A stretch of DNA of 64,000 nt from Pararhizobium_B sp963760965 (GCA_963760965.1 CAVXEW010000005.1:124001-188000); one strand, 5' to 3'. Positions 1-8,462 are shown, counted from the stretch's first letter. The notes: generated from the letters alone by a model not told the origin. Numbers and translations: made by a program.

Positions 1-489
1 GGCCTCGAAATCGGCCATGGATCCGAGAGCCGGATCGATCTCCCGGTAGTCCATGACCGAGTAGCCGCCGTCGCTGTCGCCCGGGCGCGGCCGGAGGCAC
101 GGCATGAAGTGGACATAGGTGACGCCGAGCGACTTCAGGTAGGGCAGATGGTCGAGCACCGCCTTCATGCTGCCGGCGAAGCGGTCCACGTAGAACACGT
201 AGGCGACCATCTTTTCGGAGAGGAACCATTCCGGCTGCAGATCGCGGCGCAGGTCCAGGTCCTTCAGCTCCTCCGACCGTTCCCTCCACCGGCGCCCGAG
301 AAGGGCGACGAGACCATCGCAAAACGCGGCGTAGCCGGGCAGGTGTCCGTAGAGTCGCTCGAGCGGCTCCAGGAGATCGGCCTTGCTGCGTTCGAAGCGA
401 AGATCGAACATCCGGGCGTCGCTGCCGTACCGGGCCGCCGCGCCGCCCTGCCCGCCTGCTGTCGAACGACCGGTCTTGCCAGTTGCCAT
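1..489 (-). CDS. Amylosucrase (GH13), N-terminal part, cut by window edge
   Basis: The first 163 residues of a glycoside hydrolase family 13 enzyme of the amylosucrase type, which transfers glucose from sucrose onto an alpha-1,4-glucan and releases fructose. The start is an ATG at 489 and the frame is still open at base 1. Residues about 27-90 form the helical N-terminal domain typical of amylosucrases. The barrel then begins with the family string VAYVFYVDRFAG near residue 95 and PRPGDSDGGYSVMDYREID near 134-152, which is close to the amylosucrase consensus and separates it from trehalose synthase and plain alpha-amylase. The catalytic residues lie outside the window. About 115 bases separate it from the upstream methyltransferase gene on the same strand, so an operon is possible. 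A related sucrose or trehalose-converting GH13 enzyme is the alternative. Confidence 0.85.
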   Translation of the reverse strand, partial: MATGKTGRSTAGGQGGAAARYGSDARMFDLRFERSKADLLEPLERLYGHLPGYAAFCDGLVALLGRRWRERSEELKDLDLRRDLQPEWFLSEKMVAYVFYVDRFAGSMKAVLDHLPYLKSLGVTYVHFMPCLRPRPGDSDGGYSVMDYREIDPALGSMADFEA

Positions 490-604
490 GGAGGTTCCCC
501 TCATCCCGTCGCACCCGCAGTACCGCGCGAAGCGGGGGTTCGGCAAGCCCGCCGGCCGGCCGAATGGACCTGCCCCGGCACGGGGCCGCCGCCTTCTCGG
601 GAGG

Positions 605-1390
605 CTACGACCTGTAGATCCGGTCCGAGAGCCGGCCGCTTCCCAGGCGCCTGGCGATCTCGTAGGCGGCCCGACGACCCATCGACGCCTGAAGCAGCAA
701 CGCCGGCTCGCCGAGAAAGTCGACCGTGTCGCGCGAGAACGCCGCCAGATCCGGGGCGGCAAGCAGCGCCTGGCGATAGTCGTCGCAAAACGACCGCCGG
801 CAGACATAGGTCTTGAAGCGGGTGAGGCAGAACGCGGCGAACTCGCCGGAATTCGCGCGCAGGAAGTCCGCGACGGCCACGGTGACTTCCGGCCAGAGGG
901 GATTGAACGTGTCGTCAAATGCGATGATTCCATGAGCGGCCAGCATGCCGCGCGCCAGCCGGGCGTCTGCCGCGACCTCGGCAAGGGTGTGGCCGCCGTC
1001 GACGCTGACGAACCGTACCGGGCCGACCTTTCCGGTGACGTCGGAGGGAACGAGCGTCGTGCTGTCCCCCGAAACGATCAGATCCTCCTCGACGGGCAGG
1101 CCCAGCAGCCGCCCGTTCTCGAGGAACCGGTCGTATCGCGCCGGTCGTCCTCCGGAAGCACGCCCGCCGTCGAAGAGGTCGATCGCCAACACGTTCGTTT
1201 CCGGCGCAATGATGCGGCGCATGAGGAAATAGGTGCGACCGAAATAGACGCCTATGTCGACGAGGCCGCCGGAGTGTCGCCTTTCGTGCTGTGCTTCGAG
1301 CAGTGTCAGGAAAACCAGCGCGTCGAGGGCGTCGACATAGCCCTCGACCGCCGGAAGCTTCCTGAAGATGAACTGTCTTGCGGTTGGCAT
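605..1390 (-). CDS. Class I SAM-dependent methyltransferase (Methyltransf_24-like)
   Basis: A 261-residue soluble protein with the Rossmann pattern of class I methyltransferases. The glycine-containing loop is VDIGVYFGRTYF (residues 44-55), the acidic residue ending strand 2 is in LAIDLFDG (68-75), FVSVDGGHT lies at 127-135 and AFDDTF at 157-162. The VDGGHT plus FDD pair is characteristic of the Methyltransf_24 group, which often acts on sugars or small metabolites in polysaccharide and natural-product loci; the substrate cannot be told from the sequence. The C-terminal 70 residues are basic and have no motif I recognise. Start is the ATG at 1390. It lies upstream of the amylosucrase gene in the same direction, but no functional link is evident. 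Confidence 0.75.
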   Translation of the reverse strand: MPTARQFIFRKLPAVEGYVDALDALVFLTLLEAQHERRHSGGLVDIGVYFGRTYFLMRRIIAPETNVLAIDLFDGGRASGGRPARYDRFLENGRLLGLPVEEDLIVSGDSTTLVPSDVTGKVGPVRFVSVDGGHTLAEVAADARLARGMLAAHGIIAFDDTFNPLWPEVTVAVADFLRANSGEFAAFCLTRFKTYVCRRSFCDDYRQALLAAPDLAAFSRDTVDFLGEPALLLQASMGRRAAYEIARRLGSGRLSDRIYRS

Positions 1391-1628
1391 CGCGGCTCGG
1401 CCAAAGACGGTGGGGATGCGCTCTTCGCTTGTGGCGTACGAGTTAATTCAACCCAGCCATGCTAAGCACGGCGTTCCCGTCCGGGTAAGGCATCCCATCG
1501 AATGAGAGGTTTTCACCGCCCTCTATCGAATTGGCGACTTGCCTCGAATTTTAACGAACGCTCACACGTGATCGTAAGAGGCAAACGCTAATGTGTGGCT
1601 CAATCGAGTTACGGGGAGACAGACAGTC

Positions 1629-2132
1629 ATGCGTTCACTCGCACTGATGGCCCTTCTGGTCGCCATGCCCGGCACCGCCTTTGCCGGGTCCTTCACGACG
1701 ATCGCCGATCGTGACGTAGACGCCGGCAGCATCGTGTCGATCGGCGTTCCTGCTGCGAAGCCGGCGCCGGCGGCGAAGCAATCGACGCTGCTGCCCGGCG
1801 ACGAACTGATCAGGCTGAAGCACGCCGACGGCAAGACCGAGATCTACAGGACGGAAGCCTGGCTCGGCGGCTCGCCGGTGACCTATGTCACGACCGCGAG
1901 CAAGGCCGATCTTGCCGCCCTCAAGCTGCGCGGCATCGACGTCGCCAGTACCGACGAACAGACCCTTGCGCCCGCCGTCCTCGAGGCGGCAACGTCCTCG
2001 GAGGACACACCGGCCGTCGCCGGCGTCGACCGCCAGGAGACGACCGGCTCGGTGCACGATGACAACGGGACGACGCCCGCCGCGCTCGACGCCGACGGCC
2101 TGAGGCTTCGGCCCGCACTCGGCAAGAGCTAG
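1629..2132 (+). CDS. Small exported protein of unknown function
   Basis: I do not recognise the family. The ATG at 1629 is preferred over in-frame positions upstream because it follows a GGGGAG ribosome-binding site at about 1613-1618 and opens directly with a signal peptide: a basic residue, a hydrophobic core and an AFA cleavage site near residue 19. The mature part (about 148 residues) is rich in Ala, Asp and Thr and has no cysteine. It contains a short folded-looking stretch at residues 55-110 with RLKHADGKTEIYRTEAW, followed by a low-complexity acidic tail. It is probably periplasmic. Its stop codon overlaps the stop of glyS on the other strand in the shared tetranucleotide CTAG, so the two genes are fully convergent. 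Confidence 0.6.
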   Translation: MRSLALMALLVAMPGTAFAGSFTTIADRDVDAGSIVSIGVPAAKPAPAAKQSTLLPGDELIRLKHADGKTEIYRTEAWLGGSPVTYVTTASKADLAALKLRGIDVASTDEQTLAPAVLEAATSSEDTPAVAGVDRQETTGSVHDDNGTTPAALDADGLRLRPALGKS

Positions 2133-4462
2133 CCGCCGATCTTCGAGAAGTCGGCGACGGTCTCCGTCGCCGCCCGGACGCGGGAGAGGAGCGCGAGCCG
2201 GTTCGCCCGCACGTCCTCGTTCTGGTCGTTGACGAGAACCTCGTCGAAGAAGACGTCGACGGGCTCGCGCAAGCTTGCGAGCGCGGTCATCGCGGCGGAA
2301 TAGTCTTCATCCTGAATCGCTTGGCCCGCTTCCTTGCCAACCCGATTCACCGCTTCCTCGAGCATCGATTCGGCCTTGTGGACGAAAAGCGCCGAATCGA
2401 CCCGCGCGGCGATCCGCGTCCCCTTCTTCTCCTCCGCCGACAGGATGTTAACGGCCCGCTTCGTCCCGGCGAGCAGGTTCTGGCCGGTTTCCGTGCCGAG
2501 GAGTTCCGACAGTGCCTCGACCCGGCGGACGATGGCGAGCAGATCGTCGGCCTCCGGCGAGATGACCGCGTCGATCAGATCGTAGCGTGCGCCCTTGTCG
2601 CGCAGGTAGACCTTGAGGCGCTCGTGGAAAAAGGCGAGCAGGTCAGGCAGGGATTGCGAGAAATATTCGGCCCTTGCCACGGCCAGTTCGACCAGCTTCT
2701 CGTCGACATGCGCGCTCTCCAGCGCCCGGGCCCGCTCCCGCCCCGAAAAGATCGCGTTCACGACCGAGATCGTCGACGAAGCGAGCTCGTAGCCCTCCTT
2801 CGCGACGGCATAGACGGCATGGGCATCCGAGCTCCATCGCAGCGACCTGGCGAGGTGCAGCCTGATTTCGTTCTCCAGCACCAGCCGGATCACGCCCAGC
2901 GCCGCCCTCCTCAATGCAAACGGGTCCTTGCTGCCGGTCGGCTTCTCGTCGATCGCCCAGAAGCCGACGAGCATGTCGAGCTTGTCGGCGAGCGCGACGG
3001 CTATCGCGACCGGATCGCTCGGTACGGTGTCGGTCGGACCGAGCGGCTTGTAGTGATCCTCGATGGCGGCGCAGACCGACGGATGTTCGCCCTGCAGTTC
3101 GCCGTACTTGCGGCCCATCGCGCCCTGCAGCTCGGGAAACTCGCCGACGACCTCGGTGGTGAGGTCGGCCTTGGCAAGGACGGCGGCACGCGCGGCGAGC
3201 TCCGGTTCGGTCCCGACGACCGGGGCAAGTTCTTGCGCCAGGCGGCAGATGCGCTCGACACGCTCGCCCTGCGTTCCGAGCTTCGCGTGGAAGGTGACGC
3301 CGAGATGATCCAGCTTCGCCATGCGCTGGTCGAGCGGCTTCTTCAGGTCCAGCTCGAATTTCTCGGCCGAAGCGCCAAGCCGGCCGAGGTCGGGCAGGTC
3401 GGACTGGTCGGTCTGCCAGAAATAGAGCGCGTCGGAGAGGCGGGCACGCACGACCTTGCCGTTGCCCTGCGCGATTTCACCGCCACCGTCGCGGGCGGCG
3501 ATGTTGGCGACGAGCACGAACCTGTTGGAGAGGGCGCCGTCCATCCGCCGCGTGACGAAGCATTTCTGGTTCGCGCGGATCGTAAGGCGGATCACCTCGT
3601 CGGGAATTGCGAGAAATTCCTCCTCGAACTCGCCCATCAGGACGACCGGCCATTCGACGAGGCCCGAGACCTCCTCGACGAGCCCCTCGTCGGAGACGAC
3701 CTCGAGGCCGGAGGCAAAGGCGAGATTGGCGGCGTCGTGCTCGATCATGTGTCGGCGGCGCTCGGGGTCTATCACCACGTAGGCCCGGTCGAGCTTCTCG
3801 GCGTAGTCGTCGAAGCGGCGCACCGTGAAGGGCTCCGGCGCGTGGAAGCGATGGCCGCGGGTGACGTTGCCGGAGCGGATGCCGTCGACCTCGAAATCGA
3901 CGACGACCGGCTCCTCGGTCTCGGGACCGAAGGTGCAGACGATCGACTGAAGCGGACGCACCCAGCGCAGGCTTTCGGAGCCCCTGCCCTCGGTGCCTCG
4001 GTAGTCGACGCCCTTCATGCCCGAGGCAGCGCCCCAGCGCATCGATTTCGGCCATGGGAAGGTGCGGACGATGGCAGGCATCACCTCGGCGACGATCTCT
4101 TCGGCGGCCCGGCCGGGCCTCTCGATCACCGCGACGTAGAAATCTCCCTTCTTCGGATCCGAGTGCACCTCAGCCCGGTCGATCGAGTCCAGCCCTGCGC
4201 CGCGCAGGAAACCCTGGATCGCCTTCTCGGGCGCATCCGTGCGCGGGCCCTTGCGCTCCTCGCGGACGTCGGCCGACTTCGCCGTCAGGCCGCGGACGTC
4301 GAGCGCCAGGCGACGCGGCGTCCAGTATTCCCGTGCCGCCTCGTAGGTCAGTCCCGCATCGACGAGCGCGTCCGTGACCAGCTTCTTCAGGTCGCCGGCA
4401 GCCTTGCGCTGCATGCGGGCAGGAATTTCCTCGGAGCGGAGTTCGAGCAGGAGATCGGGCAT
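2129..4462 (-). CDS. glyS: Glycine--tRNA ligase beta subunit
   Basis: The 777-residue beta subunit of the heterotetrameric alpha2beta2 glycyl-tRNA synthetase. It opens with the diagnostic LLLELRSEEIPARMQ, carries the GEFPELQGAMGRKYGELQG segment in the middle, and ends with the anticodon-binding region (the DDLLAIVRRVEALSEL area). The beta subunit recognises tRNA-Gly while GlyQ holds the catalytic site. The length is above the roughly 690 residues of E. coli but normal for rhizobial relatives. The start ATG is at 4462. It lies downstream of glyQ and a VOC-family gene on the same strand. A hairpin sits in the 96-base gap before glyS. No truncation or frameshift is visible. Confidence 0.97.
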   Translation of the reverse strand: MPDLLLELRSEEIPARMQRKAAGDLKKLVTDALVDAGLTYEAAREYWTPRRLALDVRGLTAKSADVREERKGPRTDAPEKAIQGFLRGAGLDSIDRAEVHSDPKKGDFYVAVIERPGRAAEEIVAEVMPAIVRTFPWPKSMRWGAASGMKGVDYRGTEGRGSESLRWVRPLQSIVCTFGPETEEPVVVDFEVDGIRSGNVTRGHRFHAPEPFTVRRFDDYAEKLDRAYVVIDPERRRHMIEHDAANLAFASGLEVVSDEGLVEEVSGLVEWPVVLMGEFEEEFLAIPDEVIRLTIRANQKCFVTRRMDGALSNRFVLVANIAARDGGGEIAQGNGKVVRARLSDALYFWQTDQSDLPDLGRLGASAEKFELDLKKPLDQRMAKLDHLGVTFHAKLGTQGERVERICRLAQELAPVVGTEPELAARAAVLAKADLTTEVVGEFPELQGAMGRKYGELQGEHPSVCAAIEDHYKPLGPTDTVPSDPVAIAVALADKLDMLVGFWAIDEKPTGSKDPFALRRAALGVIRLVLENEIRLHLARSLRWSSDAHAVYAVAKEGYELASSTISVVNAIFSGRERARALESAHVDEKLVELAVARAEYFSQSLPDLLAFFHERLKVYLRDKGARYDLIDAVISPEADDLLAIVRRVEALSELLGTETGQNLLAGTKRAVNILSAEEKKGTRIAARVDSALFVHKAESMLEEAVNRVGKEAGQAIQDEDYSAAMTALASLREPVDVFFDEVLVNDQNEDVRANRLALLSRVRAATETVADFSKIGG

Positions 4463-4510
4463 GGGTCCACGCAGTGCGAAAGGAGAGTTCGCGCGGACTT
4501 AGCAAGCGTC

Positions 4511-4530
4511 GCCGGGATTGTCATCCCGGC
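4511..4530. promoter_or_regulatory. Perfect hairpin between VOC gene and glyS
   Basis: An 8 bp perfect inverted repeat, GCCGGGAT and ATCCCGGC with a 4-base loop, lies in the 96-base gap between the VOC gene and glyS (both minus strand). No T-run follows on the minus strand, so it is a poor intrinsic terminator. It could be a partial attenuator, an mRNA-stabilising stem or a simple genomic repeat. Confidence 0.45.
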
Positions 4531-4558
4531 AGGCGCCATTTCTGCTGCGTGGCCTGCT

Positions 4559-4942
4559 TCACCTTGCCGCCGGGGTCATCCAGCCGAGCACGGCGCCGCC
4601 GGGATCCGCAACCAGCGCTATGCGGCCTACGCCGGCTATGTCGAAGGGCGGGCGAATGACCTTGCCGCCTTCCTTCGCCGCCATCCCGACGCGCTCGTCG
4701 ACATCGTCGACGGCAAGGTAGCTCATCCAGGCCTCCGGCACTCCGTCGAAGTGACTGTCGGTGATGTCGAAGATCCCGCCGACCGGTTGTCCGCCTTCCA
4801 TGGCGACCCAGTAGGTCGGCCGGCCGTCACCCATCTCCCTCCCGTCGAACGTCCAGCCGACGGTCTTGCCGAAGAAATCCCTCGCGCGGGCGGTGTCGCG
4901 CGTCATCAGCTCGTTCCAGCAGAAATGCCCATGCGGCGTCAT
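4559..4942 (-). CDS. VOC (glyoxalase/bleomycin-resistance fold) family protein
   Basis: A 127-residue single-module vicinal-oxygen-chelate protein. The opening GHFCWNELMTRDTARARDFF and the closing VADPGGAVLGWMTP are the usual paired beta-alpha-beta-beta-beta signatures. WNEL with the later YLAVDDVDERV matches the subgroup often annotated as a glyoxalase-like or 27 kDa-antigen-like protein. Metal ligands are not clear (a His and a Glu near the N terminus, no clear C-terminal Glu), so it may not be an enzyme. It sits between glyQ and glyS on the same strand, with gaps of 78 and 96 bases, so it is probably transcribed with them. The start ATG is at 4942. Confidence 0.8.
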   Translation of the reverse strand: MTPHGHFCWNELMTRDTARARDFFGKTVGWTFDGREMGDGRPTYWVAMEGGQPVGGIFDITDSHFDGVPEAWMSYLAVDDVDERVGMAAKEGGKVIRPPFDIAGVGRIALVADPGGAVLGWMTPAAR

Positions 4943-5020
4943 CGAGACTGTCCTCCGACCGTTCGGGCCCCACCGATAATCTAGCCGCGGTTCGTGGCGC
5001 TTTTGCAGCCGCCAGGAGGC

Positions 5021-5986
5021 TCAGGCTGCCCGGCCCGCGACAAGGCCGGCGCCGCCGGCATCCGTCAGGAGGAAAGCCTCGCCGCAGGCCTTGGCGAGGT
5101 TGCGCACGCGAAGGATGTAGCTCTGGCGCTCGGTCACGGAGATGACGCCGCGCGCGTCGAGCAGGTTGAAGACGTGCGAGGCCTTGATGCACTGGTCGTA
5201 GGCCGGCAGAACGCACTTGTGCAGATGGCCGGGCTCCTTCGGCTCGCCGGCCTTCAGCAGAGCGGCGCACTCAGCCTCCGCCTCGTCGAAGTGGCGGAAG
5301 AGGACGGCCGTGTCGGCATACTCGAAATTGTAGCGGGAATATTCCTGCTCGGCCTGCAGGAAGACGTCGGCATAGGTGACCTTCCGGTCGCCTTCGAGGC
5401 CGTTGAAGTTGAGGTCGTGGAACCGGTCGACGCCCTGCACGTACATCGCCAGCCGTTCGAGGCCGTAGGTGAGCTCGCCGGCGACGGGCGCGCATTCGAT
5501 GCCGCAGACCTGCTGGAAATAGGTGAACTGCGAGACCTCCATGCCATCGCACCAGCATTCCCAGCCGAGCCCCCAGGCGCCGAGGGTCGGGCTTTCCCAA
5601 TCGTCCTCGACGAAGCGGATATCGTGGACCAGCGGGTCGATACCGATCGCCCGCAGGGAGCCGAGATAGAGTTCCTGCAGGTCCGGGGGCGAGGGTTTCA
5701 GGATCACCTGGTACTGGTAGTAGTGCTGCAGCCGGTTCGGGTTCTCGCCGTAGCGGCCGTCCTTGGGGCGGCGCGACGGCTGGACGTAGGCGGCGTTCCA
5801 GGATTTCGGGCCGAGGGCGCGCAGCGTCGTCGCGGGGTGGAAGGTCCCTGCCCCCACCTCCATGTCGTAGGGCTGGAGGACCACGCAGCCGTATTTCGCC
5901 CAGTAGTCGTGAAGCGTCAGGATCAGGCCCTGGAACGATTTCCTCGGGTCGAGATGGTCCGGCAGGTCGTCGGCAGGCGTCGGCAT
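5021..5986 (-). CDS. glyQ: Glycine--tRNA ligase alpha subunit
   Basis: The catalytic alpha subunit of the bacterial heterotetrameric glycyl-tRNA synthetase, a class II synthetase. I place the start at the ATG at 5986, giving 321 residues. The open frame continues upstream to 6049, but that extension has no family similarity. The conserved start region SFQGLILTLHDYWAKYGC is followed by VLQPYDMEVGAGTFHPATTL and by WNAAYVQPSRRPKDGRYGENPNR, which contains class II motif 2, and all are intact. The C terminus ends shortly after the RQSYILRVRNLAKACGEAF region, as in the family. It is the first gene of the glyQ-VOC-glyS string on the minus strand. Confidence 0.97.
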   Translation of the reverse strand: MPTPADDLPDHLDPRKSFQGLILTLHDYWAKYGCVVLQPYDMEVGAGTFHPATTLRALGPKSWNAAYVQPSRRPKDGRYGENPNRLQHYYQYQVILKPSPPDLQELYLGSLRAIGIDPLVHDIRFVEDDWESPTLGAWGLGWECWCDGMEVSQFTYFQQVCGIECAPVAGELTYGLERLAMYVQGVDRFHDLNFNGLEGDRKVTYADVFLQAEQEYSRYNFEYADTAVLFRHFDEAEAECAALLKAGEPKEPGHLHKCVLPAYDQCIKASHVFNLLDARGVISVTERQSYILRVRNLAKACGEAFLLTDAGGAGLVAGRAA

Positions 5987-6087
5987 GGCTGGTGTCCGCT
6001 TGGAAGTCGACTGCGCGGACGGGCTGCCCGCTCGGCGGTCAGGTGCCACGGGTTTGGCGGAGGGTCAAGCCTGCGGATGACGGCCGG

Positions 6088-6291
6088 TCAGGTGCGATCC
6101 TTGCGCGCGACCCTGTATTCGCCTGTGGCAGGATCCTTGACTAGGGTCCCCATGGCACCCGTCTCGGCCTCCTTCTCCGCGCGCCGGACGGCCTTGTTGA
6201 CCCGGCCGGCTTCCTTGACGAAGCTCTGGTAGCCGTACCATGCGAGCGCCCCGAAGGCGGCAATAACGAAAAGCTGCGGCACGAACTCCAT
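6088..6291 (-). CDS. 67-residue single-pass membrane protein, unknown
   Basis: A short protein with an N-terminal hydrophobic segment (FVPQLFVIAAFGALAWYGY, residues about 3-21) followed by a charged cytoplasmic-type helix rich in Lys and Glu and a basic end (EYRVARKDRT). The ATG at 6291 has a good coding frame, and the codon use matches its neighbours. Small proteins like this occur beside glyQ and the S49 peptidase in rhizobia, but no function is known to me. It lies 24 bases after the S49 peptidase gene on the same strand and about 100 bases before glyQ, so it could be co-transcribed with either. Confidence 0.6.
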   Translation of the reverse strand: MEFVPQLFVIAAFGALAWYGYQSFVKEAGRVNKAVRRAEKEAETGAMGTLVKDPATGEYRVARKDRT

Positions 6292-6315
6292 CCTTCCCAG
6301 AGATCCTGCGGCCCG

Positions 6316-7182
6316 TCACAAACCGTACCGGGCCCATAATAGACGTTCCTCCATGCCCGCAGCAAGGCCGCCGGCGACGCCCGCGGCAAAATCGGCGTCG
6401 AACGCGGCGCGACTGCCGAAGGCGCCGGTCAGCGGGCGCCGGAAGAAGCCGCGGGGCTGTGCGATCAGCTTCAGGTCCACCTTTTCTCCATAGCGCCTCT
6501 TGAGCGCCGTGCGCATGTCGCCGAACTCGTCGACCAGGCCGAGCTCCCTGCCCTTCGCGCCGGTCCAGAACATGCCGGTGAAAAGCGTGTCGTCGTCGGC
6601 CAGCCTGTCGCCGCGGCGCTCCTTGACCATTTCGATGAAGACCCGGTGGATGTCGAGCTGAAGCGCCTTCAGATGCTCGATGTCCTTTTCCTTCTCGGGC
6701 TGGAAGGGGTCGAGCGTCGCCTTGTTCTGGCCGGCCGTGTAGACGCGGCGCTCGATGCCGATCTTCTTCAGGAGGTCGGGAAAGCCGAAGCCGGCCGACA
6801 CCACGCCGATCGAGCCGACGATCGAGGAAGGGTCTGCGATGATCTCGTCGCCGGCGATCGCGATCATGTAGCCTCCGGATGCGGCGACGTCCTCGACGAA
6901 CACCAGCACGCGCTTGTTCTTCTCCTTCGCCAGGTCGCGGATGCGCGAATAGATCAGCCGCGACTGCACCGGCGAACCGCCCGGGGAGTTGATCGAGATG
7001 GCCACGGCCGGGGCGCGCTTGTCGGCGAAGGCCCTGGCAAGAAGCGGCGCGACGGAGACGAGATTGAGGTTCTGCCGGAACTGGGTTCCGCCGGACATGA
7101 TCGCACCCTGCAGGCGCACGACGGGGATCGTGACCCCATCTCTTCGAAACCGGCGGGGGACCAGGGACTTAAGGGATGCCAT
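6316..7182 (-). CDS. S49 family peptidase (SppA/SohB-like)
   Basis: A 288-residue serine peptidase of the short SppA type, which cleaves membrane-embedded leader peptides using a Ser-Lys dyad. SINSPGGS (residues 63-70) forms the oxyanion region. The nucleophile is Ser102 in VAASGGY, and the general-base lysine is probably Lys154 in AGQNKATLDPF. DPSSIVGSIGV follows the nucleophile as in the family. I chose the ATG at 7182, which begins MASLKSLVPRRF, because the open frame upstream to 7293 lacks similarity. There is no clear N-terminal membrane anchor, so it is probably membrane-associated through the hydrophobic face. Upstream lies the TrmN6-like gene, downstream the 67-residue membrane protein. 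Confidence 0.88.
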   Translation of the reverse strand: MASLKSLVPRRFRRDGVTIPVVRLQGAIMSGGTQFRQNLNLVSVAPLLARAFADKRAPAVAISINSPGGSPVQSRLIYSRIRDLAKEKNKRVLVFVEDVAASGGYMIAIAGDEIIADPSSIVGSIGVVSAGFGFPDLLKKIGIERRVYTAGQNKATLDPFQPEKEKDIEHLKALQLDIHRVFIEMVKERRGDRLADDDTLFTGMFWTGAKGRELGLVDEFGDMRTALKRRYGEKVDLKLIAQPRGFFRRPLTGAFGSRAAFDADFAAGVAGGLAAGMEERLLWARYGL

Positions 7183-7300
7183 CGCGGAGGCCTTTGCGGC
7201 TTTCTTGAACGAATTTGAAAATGCATTCGCTGATGTATGTCCTGCGGCGCCAAACGCAATGGCCTGCGGCCACAAACCGTCCGTCGGCGGCATGCGCCGC

Positions 7301-8095
7301 CTACGGCCTGCGGGGATAGCAGCGGCGGCCGTTGTTCAGGTCGTCGACGATCGCGGAAAAGCCGTGGGCGTCTGAGTCGTGAAGGACGAGCGGCGGCCTC
7401 AGCCTCAGGCGCGCGCGGCTCCCCTTGATGGCGGTGAGGAGGATCCGTATCGCGTCCGCCTCCGGGCGCGGATGGACGGGGGTCGCCTCGATCCCGCCGA
7501 AGCGCCGCCCGCAGGCCGCCACGATCTCGGCCAGAGATTGCGGACGCGCGATCAGCGAGAGCTGCGCCCCCGGCCGGGCGATCGCGCCAGCGGTCCTTAT
7601 CCAGGCCTCGAAGAGTCCGCCGGTCATGGCGTGGGCGGCGGCCCGCAGTGCGTCTGGGGCCCGCCGGTCACCGCCGTCGTTGAACGGGGGATTCATGACG
7701 ACGTGGTCGTAGACCTCGTCCTCCAGTCCTGCCGCCAGCCGGGCGCGGCCGGTCAACGTCACGTCCGCCTCGATGACCGAGACCCGCTCGGCAAGCGCAG
7801 CGTTTGCGGGAAGGGCAAGCGACCTCGACGCGAAGCCCGCCATCTCCGCGGAGCGCTCGATCAACGTCACTGCAATGCCGGGGATGCGCGAGGCCGCAGC
7901 CAGGCCCGCGGCGCCGGCGCCCGCGCCGAGGTCGGCGAGGCGTCCGCGCGCGCCGTCGGGCACCAGCGCGGCGAGGAGCATCGCATCGATGCCGGCGCGG
8001 TGTCCCCGCCCGAGCGGCTGCACCAGATGAAAGCGTCCGTGGTGGAATGCGTCGACGGTCTCGCCTGCGTCCGCGGCTGCCGGGGCGGAACTCAC
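7301..8095 (-). CDS. tRNA1(Val) N6-adenine methyltransferase-like protein
   Basis: A 264-residue class I methyltransferase of the TrmN6 (YfiC) type. The SAM loop is LADLGAGAGAAGL (residues 53-65), and the catalytic NPPF motif of N6-adenine and glutamine methyltransferases is at 135-138. The N-terminal FHLVQPLGRGHRAGIDAMLL resembles the family string in which the substrate loop precedes motif I. E. coli TrmN6 methylates A37 of tRNA1(Val). The alphaproteobacterial homologues may act on another adenine. It starts with GTG at 8095, overlapping the DUF2007 stop by four bases (GTGA), so the two genes are translationally coupled. Confidence 0.82.
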   Translation of the reverse strand: MSSAPAAADAGETVDAFHHGRFHLVQPLGRGHRAGIDAMLLAALVPDGARGRLADLGAGAGAAGLAAASRIPGIAVTLIERSAEMAGFASRSLALPANAALAERVSVIEADVTLTGRARLAAGLEDEVYDHVVMNPPFNDGGDRRAPDALRAAAHAMTGGLFEAWIRTAGAIARPGAQLSLIARPQSLAEIVAACGRRFGGIEATPVHPRPEADAIRILLTAIKGSRARLRLRPPLVLHDSDAHGFSAIVDDLNNGRRCYPRRP

Positions 8096-8322
8096 GTCCG
8101 CCTCGGGCGCAGCTCGTCGCCGATGCCGGCGTCCTCGAGAATGCGTCGCGCCTCCTCCAGGCGGTCCGCATCCACCATGACGCGGCGCGGGAGGACGCCG
8201 AGGGACCCTTCCATGATGGAAGTGTTCTGGTCCGCGACGAAGTGCCGGATGCCGGCCTCCTTCATCAGGCTCTCGACGAAGGAGATGAGGACGGCGTCGT
8301 TGGTGCGGATCAGTTCCTGCAT
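8092..8322 (-). CDS. DUF2007 domain protein
   Basis: A 76-residue small protein of the DUF2007 (putative signal-transducing) family. The pattern ELIRTNDAVLISFVESLM, a central DQNTS..EGSLGVLPRRV and a final EEARRILEDAG is typical. I chose the ATG at 8322 because homologues begin a few residues before RTNDAV; an ATG at 8337 is also possible and would add five residues. The family has a ferredoxin-like fold and no proven role. The stop overlaps the GTG of the TrmN6-like gene. The gene points away from the polyprenyl synthase gene, so the roughly 137 bases between the two start codons must hold both promoters. Confidence 0.8.
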   Translation of the reverse strand: MQELIRTNDAVLISFVESLMKEAGIRHFVADQNTSIMEGSLGVLPRRVMVDADRLEEARRILEDAGIGDELRPRRT

Positions 8323-8397
8323 TCGGGCGATTCCCATCTTTGTCTCGTGTGCGTCATCAACGGAGGCGATACCGTCGCGGTTCTGCCTAATTCGCCC

Positions 8398-8426
8398 TTG
8401 CCGCAGGCCCCTGGCCTTTCTATTCT
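8398..8426 (+). promoter_or_regulatory. Probable sigma-70 promoter of the polyprenyl synthase gene
   Basis: TTGCCG at 8398-8403 and TATTCT at 8421-8426 are separated by exactly 17 bases. Transcription would begin near 8433, which leaves no room for a ribosome-binding site before the ATGs at 8436 and 8439 and supports the TTG start at 8460. Confidence 0.5.
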
Positions 8427-8444
8427 CCCCCCAACATGATGAAC

Positions 8445-8462
8445 AGGAGTTCCGTCCCCTTG
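8445..8462 (+). promoter_or_regulatory. Ribosome-binding site that fixes a TTG start
   Basis: AGGAGT at 8445-8450 stands nine bases before the TTG at 8460. The upstream ATGs at 8436 and 8439 are preceded only by a C-run. The protein read from the TTG begins MGVVVPLEE, like the rhizobial homologues I recall. Confidence 0.55.

Noticed and set aside
2321..4984. An 887-codon open frame on the plus strand
   Set aside because: It lies opposite glyS, has no recognisable domains, and is the usual antisense artefact of GC-rich codon use.
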